Made by a program: the position numbers and the translations under genes. Below, piece by piece: positions 58,544 to 64,000 of a stretch of 64,000 nucleotides of DNA. The DNA lies in NCBI GenBank assembly GCA_017391675.1, contig JAFOXR010000040.1, forward strand, positions 22,415 to 86,414, given 5' to 3'. The notes below the pieces were generated by a model. The model saw only the letters and a list, made by a program, of their open reading frames with translations. It did no database searches and had not been told where the DNA came from. Origin of the DNA: Muribaculaceae bacterium. Its GTDB lineage: Bacteria > Bacteroidota > Bacteroidia > Bacteroidales > Muribaculaceae. Positions within the stretch are counted from its first letter, which is position 1. The number at the start of each line of letters is the position of its first letter.

Positions 58544-60588
58544 TAGTTTGCATAACAGAGAAACCGAGCGTAGCAAAGGATATAGCCCAGATTCTGGGCG
58601 CAAGTGACCGTCATCAGGGTTATTATGAGGGGAATGGCTATCAAGTAACATGGACATTCGGACATCTTTGTACCCTAAAAGAACCTAATGACTACACTGA
58701 GCGCTGGAAAATGTGGAGCTTAGGAGCTTTGCCTATGATACCTCCTCGTTTCGGGATAAAGCTGATAGACGATGAAGGTATAAAACGCCAGTTTAATGTT
58801 ATAGAAACACTTATAAAGAGCGCCGATGAGGTGATAAATTGCGGTGATGCCGGCCAGGAAGGAGAACTTATTCAGCGCTGGGTAATGCAGAAGGCAAAGT
58901 GCGACAAGCCAGTAAAACGCCTTTGGATATCATCGCTTACCGACGAGAGTATACGCGAAGGGTTCAAGTCGCTGAAACTGCAGGAGGATTTTGACTCCTT
59001 GTACTATGCGGGACTGTCGAGAGCTATCGGAGACTGGATTCTGGGAATGAATGCAACGCGGTTGTATACGCTCAAGTATTCCCAAAACCGTAATGTGCTG
59101 TCGATAGGGCGTGTGCAGACACCCACACTGGCTCTTATCGTTAATCGTCAGCGCGAAATTGAGAACTTTATCCCCGAAGACTACTGGGAAATAAAGACAC
59201 TTTACCGCAACACGACTTTCAATTCCACAAAGGGACGATACAAGAGTGAGGAAGAGGCTAATGCTGTGATAGAGCAGATTAAGTCGTCGCCGCTCACCAT
59301 TACTTCCATTACTACAAAGAAAGGAAAGGAAGCACCGCCTCGCTTGTTTGACTTGACATCGTTGCAGGTGGAATGCAACAAGAAATATGCATTCTCGGCA
59401 GAGGAAACTCTGCGTTATATACAGTCGCTTTACGAAAAGAAGGTGACTACATATCCTCGTGTAGATACTACTTATCTTAGTGACGACATTTACCCGAAAG
59501 TGCCGGGAATATTGGAAAAACTTACACCTTATGCGGAGTATGTGAAACCTATTCTGGCAGGAGGGAAGATACCTAAGAGCAAGAAGGTGTTTGACAACTC
59601 CAAGGTTACCGATCACCATGCAATCATACCTACCAATATGGAGCCGCAACGAGTACCGCTCACTAGAGAGGAGAAGCTTGTCTACGACCTTGTAGCCAGG
59701 AGATTCATTGCTGCATTCTATCCCGATTGCGAATATTCTTCCACTACGGTGATGGCCGAGATTAACAAGGCTGAATTCAAGGCTACTGGCCGTCAGATTC
59801 TAAGCAATGGCTGGAGGGAACTTTATATTAAGGATAAGAACACTGAGGAAAAGAGTGAGGACGACAGCAATGACTTGATGCCCGAATTTGTTGAGGGTGA
59901 AAGCGGAGCGCATGAGCCGTCGCTGTTGAAAAAGGCAACTCAACCGCCTAAACTGTATAACGAAGGTACACTGCTTCGCGCCATGGAAACAGCGGGTAAG
60001 CTCGTGGAAGACGATGAACTGCGTGAGGCGATGAAGGAAAACGGAATAGGCCGTCCGTCAACGCGTGCTGCCATTATAGAAACGCTGTTCAAGCGCCGTT
60101 ATATCCGCAAGGAGAAAAAGAACCTTATAGCAACTCAAGCAGGTATTTCGCTTGTGGATACAATAAAGGACGAACTTCTTAAATCGGCGAAACTCACAGG
60201 TATATGGGAAAACAAATTGCGCAAAATCGAGCGTCGCGAATATGACGCATCTTCGTTCATCAATGAACTGAAGGAGATGGTGAGCAAGATTGTTGTAGAT
60301 GTACTAAGGGACAACAGCAGCAGCAATATCGCGGTGGAAACTGAAGAAGAAAAGCCGAAAAAAGCCCGTAAGAAGAAAGAACCGGCTAAGAAAAAAACAG
60401 AGGAAACTGTCCCCGATGTGATTGCATGCCCTGCATGCGGAAAAGGCCATATACTGAAAGGCAAGAAAGCCTACGGGTGCAGTGCCTATGCCGAAGGTTG
60501 CCGGTTTATAATACCTTTTGAGGAGTGTCCTGCCGATGCGACTCATGCCGATCTTTATAAATACATACAAACCAAATACTCTAAATGA
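58540..60588 (+). CDS. topB: DNA topoisomerase III
   Basis: Type IA topoisomerase of 682 aa. The TOPRIM domain starts MIVCITEKPSVAKDIAQILG and has the acidic INCGDAGQEGELIQRW. The active-site tyrosine is in VTTYPRVDTTYLS. SIGRVQTPTLALIV and GIGRPSTRAAIIETLFKRRYI are further signatures. A Lys-rich stretch (around 608-625) precedes one C-terminal zinc ribbon (CPACGKGHIL...GCSAYAEGC) in which only three cysteine positions of the usual four look strict. It is coupled to mazG and to the nudix gene by ATGA-type overlaps. Confidence 0.95.
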   Translation: MIVCITEKPSVAKDIAQILGASDRHQGYYEGNGYQVTWTFGHLCTLKEPNDYTERWKMWSLGALPMIPPRFGIKLIDDEGIKRQFNVIETLIKSADEVINCGDAGQEGELIQRWVMQKAKCDKPVKRLWISSLTDESIREGFKSLKLQEDFDSLYYAGLSRAIGDWILGMNATRLYTLKYSQNRNVLSIGRVQTPTLALIVNRQREIENFIPEDYWEIKTLYRNTTFNSTKGRYKSEEEANAVIEQIKSSPLTITSITTKKGKEAPPRLFDLTSLQVECNKKYAFSAEETLRYIQSLYEKKVTTYPRVDTTYLSDDIYPKVPGILEKLTPYAEYVKPILAGGKIPKSKKVFDNSKVTDHHAIIPTNMEPQRVPLTREEKLVYDLVARRFIAAFYPDCEYSSTTVMAEINKAEFKATGRQILSNGWRELYIKDKNTEEKSEDDSNDLMPEFVEGESGAHEPSLLKKATQPPKLYNEGTLLRAMETAGKLVEDDELREAMKENGIGRPSTRAAIIETLFKRRYIRKEKKNLIATQAGISLVDTIKDELLKSAKLTGIWENKLRKIERREYDASSFINELKEMVSKIVVDVLRDNSSSNIAVETEEEKPKKARKKKEPAKKKTEETVPDVIACPACGKGHILKGKKAYGCSAYAEGCRFIIPFEECPADATHADLYKYIQTKYSK

Positions 60589-61115
60589 TGAATGCTGAAG
60601 AGCTTTTCCCCATAGTGGACGAAAACGGCAATGTGATAGATGCCGCTACGCGCAAAGAATGCCATTCGGGCAGCAAACTGCTGCATCCAGTGGTGCATCT
60701 GCATATCCTTAATGAGACAAAAGATGCTCTATATATGCAGAAACGCTCTATGCTCAAGGATATCCAGCCAGGAAAATGGGATACTGCAGTGGGCGGTCAT
60801 GTCGATTTGGGCGAGAATGTGAATATGGCGCTGATGCGAGAAGCAAAAGAGGAATTGGGATTGACCGATTTTACACCTAGTCATGTGGTATCTTATGTAT
60901 TTGAAAGTGAGATAGAGCGCGAACTGGTGAATACATTCTCGACAGTAGTGAACCAGAATGAAGTGAAAATCGTTATTGACCCTGAAGAAATAAGCGAAGG
61001 CCGTTTCTGGACATTTGCCGAGATAAAAGAAAATATTGGCAAGGGCGTGTTTACCCCGAATTTTGAACAGGAATTTGAGCGTATATTCCCGATAATAACT
61101 AGCGAACAGCAATGA
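60585..61115 (+). CDS. Nudix hydrolase (IPP isomerase-like/YfcD type)
   Basis: Protein of 176 aa with a complete Nudix box, GHVDLGENVNMALMREAKEELGL (G-x5-E-x7-RE-U-x-EE-x-G-U). The N-terminal EELFPIVDENGNVIDAATRKECHSG segment and the YMQKRSM stretch are typical of the isopentenyl-diphosphate isomerase-like subgroup, which acts on nucleoside diphosphate derivatives. The substrate is unknown. ATG 60585 overlaps the topB stop; ATG 60588 is an equal alternative. It overlaps the next gene by four bases. Confidence 0.88.
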   Translation: MMNAEELFPIVDENGNVIDAATRKECHSGSKLLHPVVHLHILNETKDALYMQKRSMLKDIQPGKWDTAVGGHVDLGENVNMALMREAKEELGLTDFTPSHVVSYVFESEIERELVNTFSTVVNQNEVKIVIDPEEISEGRFWTFAEIKENIGKGVFTPNFEQEFERIFPIITSEQQ

Positions 61116-61306
61116 GTAACAGTCATTTGATACAATATATAATAATAGCATTGATAGCTGTAGCTGCGATAGGTCTTATAGTGGAAAGGCTTGTGAAAAT
61201 AAGAAAATGCAGCGATAGCAAAGAGGATTTGTGCCAATGCTGCTCGGCTAAATCGCTATGCGGAAAGAAAAAAAAGAGCGAACCTATTGCAAAATACGAA
61301 AAATAG
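61112..61306 (+). CDS. Small Cys-rich single-pass membrane protein (FeoB-associated-like)
   Basis: Protein of 64 aa: one membrane helix (about 9-25, YIIIALIAVAAIGLIVERL), then a cytoplasmic tail with four cysteines (CSDSKEDLCQCCSAKSLC) and a Lys-rich end. The layout resembles the short FeoB-associated Cys-rich membrane proteins, but no feo gene is nearby; instead it ends the dsbD-mazG-topB-nudix run, with a four-base overlap. Metal or Fe-S binding is a guess from the cysteines. Confidence 0.65.
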   Translation: MSNSHLIQYIIIALIAVAAIGLIVERLVKIRKCSDSKEDLCQCCSAKSLCGKKKKSEPIAKYEK

Positions 61307-61317
61307 TTATACCTTTG
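61287..61317 (+). promoter_or_regulatory. Promoter of tRNA-Cys
   Basis: TTG (61287-61289), 20 bases, TACCTTTG (61310-61317). It overlaps the 3' end of the small membrane protein gene and lies 18 bases ahead of the tRNA. Confidence 0.7.
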
Positions 61318-61334
61318 CACTCACAAAACCACAA

Positions 61335-61406
61335 GGTTCCTTGGATGAGTGGCTTAGTCAGCGGTCTGCAAAACCGTGTACGGCGGTTCGAATCCGCCAG
61401 GAACCT
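61335..61406 (+). tRNA. tRNA-Cys (anticodon GCA)
   Basis: A 72-base cloverleaf. The acceptor stem GGTTCCT (61335-61341) pairs with AGGAACC (61399-61405). The anticodon loop CTGCAAA (anticodon GCA) is closed by CGGT/ACCG, and the T arm is GGCGG/CCGCC with TTCGAAT. The discriminator base is U, the usual one for tRNA-Cys; CCA is not encoded. Confidence 0.95.
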
Positions 61407-61410
61407 CAAG

Positions 61411-61437
61411 AAGCTTCGCAATCGCGAAGCTTTTTTT
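61411..61437 (+). terminator. Terminator after tRNA-Cys
   Basis: AAGCTTCGC (61411-61419) pairs with GCGAAGCTT (61424-61432), loop AATC, followed by a T run. It is only four bases past the tRNA. Confidence 0.85.
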
Positions 61438-61449
61438 GTATATCTATGT

Positions 61450-62628
61450 CTAGTTGCCCGAGAGTATGAACTGCTGAATAAGTTCCTGGTTGAGAGTGGG
61501 GGAATAGCCTAAAAGAGTGTTTTTCACGGTACCATTCTTGTCTATTGTAAGAATTGCCGGTGTGCCAGCGATTCCTAGTTGTGTGGCTAGTCGTTGTGCA
61601 TTGAACAGTATAGTGCTGCGGGGTGTACCATCAAGTATCGAGATGGCGTGCTCGTCGGGGTTCTTGTCGGTGAAAATCCATAGAGGTGTTATGGTAATAG
61701 GGCTTTCGTCGATAGCATCGTTTATGGCTTTTATTGTTGCGGCAGTTGTTCCTTCGGCTGAATTGATGAAAATGAGCGCGGTGGGGGAAGGTTGAGGCGT
61801 TTCCCAAATATACCGTTCGCCCGATAATGACGGCAATGTGAAGTCTGGGAGCCTTGTGCCTGTAAGATTGGAAGCAGAGAAAGTATTTGTGCGGTGAGCT
61901 GAGAAAATGTCGGAGTAGCGATTAATGAGAGCCTGTTCGTCTGTAGCAATGGTGTCGTTGCTGTTGTGTGAGAAAACGATTTCAATGGACTGCTCGCCTG
62001 TGGTTGCTGGGCTTGAGATTATGCGGTAACGCACAGGGCGGCGCGTGCCGGAATCGGAAATGTATTCCATTTCACGCGAGGTTACTCCGTTGATTCTTTC
62101 TTCGGCTTTTATTACGGAGCATCTTTTCCCCCAGACGAGAGTGTCGCTTGTGTGGGAGATGATGTTATCGGCATTTTGTGCCAAGTGGTTGAGCTGTTCC
62201 GAGAGCAGGGCAGGGATTAGGAAAGAAAACAGCCCGGACTTGTGCACACCGGGAGAATATCTGTTCGGAGTGGATTTGTCTATGAAAGGAACAGAGTCTT
62301 GAGCCCAGTGGTATTCGCGGAATTTTTGTCCTGAATAGGTGTAGTAATTGCCGTTGAAATAAGCAAAGAAACTATGGCTGTCCAGGCTGTCGGTAGCTTC
62401 GATAAGATATTTTACAGGCAGTAGCCTGTCATTGGAATGGTTGGAATATACATTGGCATAATAGGTTATTTCCTGCTGTGTGATAGGCAGCGTGATGCTT
62501 ATTGTTGCCTTGGCGGAATAAGGTTCGGTTGTGTGCGGTATGCCAGGCACAGCATCAGTTGAATGCTGAGCAAGTGCAGGCAGAATGCTTGCTAGAATTA
62601 GCAGTGTGATGGAGAGTGAATGTTTCAT
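61450..62628 (-). CDS. Exported thioredoxin-fold protein without redox cysteines
   Basis: Exported protein of 392 aa: signal peptide (1-20), a ~230-residue N-terminal domain of unknown type (about 35-245), and a C-terminal TlpA/AhpC-like thioredoxin fold (about 257-390). The latter starts LPDFTLPSLSGERYIWE and has the cis-proline loop GIAGTPAILTID. Where the CxxC should be (residues 289-296) the sequence is NSAEGTTA, so it cannot be a thiol oxidoreductase; the only cysteine is Cys170. The architecture resembles Bacteroidetes DUF4369/TlpA proteins, but it has lost the active site. Binding or scaffold function is possible. Confidence 0.75.
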   Translation of the reverse strand: MKHSLSITLLILASILPALAQHSTDAVPGIPHTTEPYSAKATISITLPITQQEITYYANVYSNHSNDRLLPVKYLIEATDSLDSHSFFAYFNGNYYTYSGQKFREYHWAQDSVPFIDKSTPNRYSPGVHKSGLFSFLIPALLSEQLNHLAQNADNIISHTSDTLVWGKRCSVIKAEERINGVTSREMEYISDSGTRRPVRYRIISSPATTGEQSIEIVFSHNSNDTIATDEQALINRYSDIFSAHRTNTFSASNLTGTRLPDFTLPSLSGERYIWETPQPSPTALIFINSAEGTTAATIKAINDAIDESPITITPLWIFTDKNPDEHAISILDGTPRSTILFNAQRLATQLGIAGTPAILTIDKNGTVKNTLLGYSPTLNQELIQQFILSGN

Positions 62629-62745
62629 GTAAATTAAACATTGACTATGCTTTGCGGGGTTTAGGATTAAGGAAAATTAATTATTATGGGCAATAAAGTT
62701 GCTCGGTATGCTCATAATTTTGCAACAAGAAAGGAGAACAGAATT

Positions 62746-63042
62746 ATGACAAATCTTAGAACAATATCAAAGAGCGACAATATATTCATCACTCTGATAG
62801 CAGCTGGAAGAACAATCAAGACAATTGTGAGCAGGAATTTCAGTAATTTGAATGAAGTGATAAAAATGGCTTGTATGGGTTGCGGTAATCATCGTGGACT
62901 TGTTCAGCTTGGTGTGCGCAACCAGTCGCAGGGGTGGAATCTCAATATGCTGCTTCGTGTGGGAGGCGACGAGTTGCCTGCACGCCTGAACAATGAAATT
63001 GAGCCGCCGCGCGACGGCTTGCAGTATCGGCTCGCTTTTTAA
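62746..63042 (+). CDS. Small Cys-containing protein of unknown function
   Basis: Protein of 98 aa that I do not recognise. Hydrophobic/basic N-terminal half (FITLIAAGRTIKTIVSRNFSNLNEVIK), then ACMGCGNHRG, a CxxC with a nearby histidine that could bind zinc, and a beta-like C terminus (GLVQLGVRNQSQGWNLNMLLRVGG). ATG 62746 is chosen because AGGAG lies nine bases upstream (62732-62736), unusually good for this phylum, and a TAATTTTG -7 box (62715-62722) lies before it. An in-frame ATG at 62686 would add 20 residues. Confidence 0.55.
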   Translation: MTNLRTISKSDNIFITLIAAGRTIKTIVSRNFSNLNEVIKMACMGCGNHRGLVQLGVRNQSQGWNLNMLLRVGGDELPARLNNEIEPPRDGLQYRLAF

Positions 63043-63171
63043 TGGTGCTGAGAAGCCGTTCGGTATAATCTCGAGATAAAATTAGGCAACAACATGGTGC
63101 TAGGAAGAACTTTTAGCAAGAGAGATTGTTTATTGTGTAGTTTGTAATATGAATCTAAAAGCAAAAAAAGT

Positions 63172-63633
63172 ATGAAGAAGTTAATGTTGTTTGCGCTTGT
63201 CGCAGGAGTGTTGAGCGCATGCGGAAATTCTAAAAAATCAAGTGAAATTCTAGCCGAAGAAGGTCTTGCGCCTGGTGATACAATGATAGAGATAATAGGC
63301 GAGTGGGTGGAAATCCCTGTTGCAGGGCAAGCCGAAGCCGCTAAGCCAGCAAAGAAAATGAAGTTCAACCGTGACAATACTATGGAAGGCACACCTGTGA
63401 TGAAAAAAGTAAAGAAGGTGAATCACAAGAATGCAGCCGATTCTATAGAAATGACAACTATGGTATATCAGCTATGGGATCAGGAAGGCGACACCTTGAC
63501 AATAGTTTCGCAAAGTGCAGTTGATCCTCAGTTGCAGGATACCGTTACATGGGGTATAGTGTCGCTTACCAGCGATTCCTTGCAGCTGCACAATGCAAAA
63601 CAGGGTGCAAAGCACTATGTGAGACATAAATAG
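63172..63633 (+). CDS. Lipocalin-like lipoprotein
   Basis: Lipoprotein of 153 aa: signal peptide with lipobox LSAC (Cys17), a Ser/Lys linker, then a beta-rich domain (about 40-150). It contains IIGEWVEIPV, a Lys-rich KKMKFNRDNTMEGTPVMKKVKKVN stretch, TMVYQLWDQEGDTLTIVSQS and SLTSDSLQLHN. The GEW opening, with alternating hydrophobic strands, fits the Bacteroidetes lipocalin-like group; the ligand is unknown. It is monocistronic and has a terminator downstream. Confidence 0.75.
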   Translation: MKKLMLFALVAGVLSACGNSKKSSEILAEEGLAPGDTMIEIIGEWVEIPVAGQAEAAKPAKKMKFNRDNTMEGTPVMKKVKKVNHKNAADSIEMTTMVYQLWDQEGDTLTIVSQSAVDPQLQDTVTWGIVSLTSDSLQLHNAKQGAKHYVRHK

Positions 63634-63715
63634 CGTGTGCTGGAACCCTGTAAGGAACACACGATTTATAGCCCTAGAAATAGTGTGTTTTAACTCGGAA
63701 TAGAAAAATTTTGTA

Positions 63716-63752
63716 AAAAAAGCTCATTCCTTATTGTGGAGTGAGCTTTTTT
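63716..63752 (+). terminator. Terminator after the lipocalin-like gene
   Basis: Fifteen-base arms (63716-63730 and 63738-63752) with one G-T pair, ending in a T run. Confidence 0.85.
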
Positions 63753-63869
63753 GTGTAATTTTACACTGAATATGGGGTGGAATGTGCTGAAAAGTGCGTG
63801 AAGGTCATATTAACGAGATAAAAAGAGAGAAAAAAACTATAAAATTTCAAGATTTAAACAAAAACAATT

Positions 63870-64000
63870 ATGGTTTATTCACATGAAGTACAAGAAATGT
63901 GCTGTGTAAAGAAGGGTGCAAACCACCCATCAGCGCCAATTCCTGAAGAAGGAAAATGGGTTAGATCAAAAGAAATCAAAGACATTTCAGGTCTTACTCA
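63870..64000 (+). CDS. 5' end of an iron-sulfur scaffold-like protein (GGGtGRT-associated)
   Basis: The window ends inside this gene; 43 codons are visible. The translation starts MVYSHEVQEMCCVKKGANH and continues with PIPEEGKWVRSKEIKDISGLT. From memory this matches the beginning of NifU-like Fe-S cluster assembly scaffold proteins that are encoded next to GGGtGRT proteins in anaerobes. The double cysteine and the IPEEG-W pattern support it, but the NifU-like core lies outside the window. The leader is AT-rich, without a clear promoter box. Confidence 0.6.
   Translation, partial: MVYSHEVQEMCCVKKGANHPSAPIPEEGKWVRSKEIKDISGLT

Noticed and set aside
57767..58657. Long minus-strand open frame (296 codons) over mazG
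   Set aside because: mazG on the plus strand has both metal-binding repeats and operon overlaps. The antisense translation is rich in Cys, His, Phe and Leu without domain features.
58930..59649. Minus-strand open frame of about 239 codons inside topB
   Set aside because: It is antisense to intact topoisomerase motifs including the active-site tyrosine region, with no start signals.
63043..63120. Two similar short stretches starting TGGTGCT near 63041 and 63095
   Set aside because: The match is about ten bases with mismatches and there is no array or element boundary. It is not supported as a repeat.
1..64000. Search for CRISPR arrays, IS elements, integrases, phage genes, rRNA operons and common riboswitches
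   Set aside because: I saw no repeat-spacer pattern, transposase, integrase or rRNA segment, and no TPP, SAM or cobalamin riboswitch-like leader ahead of the relevant genes.

Overview
The window looks like chromosomal core sequence from a Bacteroidetes bacterium, most likely order Bacteroidales and a gut-type lineage (Muribaculaceae-like is a guess). The reasons are: promoters of the Bacteroidetes type (a TTG/TTTG element about 20 bases upstream of TAnnTTTG) before several genes; few Shine-Dalgarno sites; Bacteroidetes-specific families (OstA-like LptD, lipoprotein TamL with TamB, T9SS plug/DUF5103, DUF4491, DUF4827, DUF3109, FecR/DUF4974 anti-sigma, STN-TonB receptor); and TatA+TatC without TatB. 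I see no phage, IS, integrase or CRISPR. Coding density is high and no gene-free stretch exceeds about 250 bases.

Layout. 1-4.1 kb: metal uptake (ZnuA-like binding protein and ZnuC-like ATPase, no permease) and a CopA-type ATPase. 4.2-6.1 kb: rpsA with a leader hairpin. 6.2-10 kb: ECF sigma, FecR-like anti-sigma and STN receptor. 10-12.3 kb: rpsO and typA, divergent. 12.4-18.1 kb: PepSY-like secreted protein, LptD, a 2-hydroxyacid dehydrogenase, and a second ECF sigma factor with an unusual membrane partner. 18.1-26.2 kb, all minus strand: secreted glucosaminidase with a T9SS-like tail, HD protein, ilvE, a miniature T9SS-tail protein, DUF4491, PAP2 phosphatase and a large outer-membrane barrel. 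26.3-31.1 kb: cdaA-folP and two tandem NSS transporters around a small membrane protein.

31.2-38.8 kb: VanZ-like, tamB and tamL form a translationally coupled operon with a good promoter. 38.8-46.9 kb: T9SS plug-like protein, ung, tRNA-Arg(CCG), a Ca/Na antiporter, tcdA, a flavodoxin-type reductase, tatC, tatA, fabD, a DUF3109 protein and zinc-free L31. 47-52 kb: sppA-lpxK-punA-thiL on the minus strand. 52-55.6 kb: a lipoprotein, then nrnA-like, DUF4827 and glmM. 55.8-61.3 kb: dsbD-mazG-topB-nudix-small Cys-rich membrane protein, then tRNA-Cys(GCA). 61.4-64 kb: a thioredoxin-fold protein without catalytic cysteines, a small Cys-containing protein, a lipoprotein, and the start of an Fe-S scaffold-like gene cut by the window edge.

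The main theme is envelope biogenesis (LptD, TamB/TamL, LpxK, SppA, TatAC, DsbD, T9SS-linked parts) mixed with translation and housekeeping genes. Two ECF sigma modules are the most likely places for undescribed signalling. The one I rate highest is 16989-18065, where the partner is a four-helix membrane protein with cytoplasmic helical ends and no recognisable anti-sigma domain.
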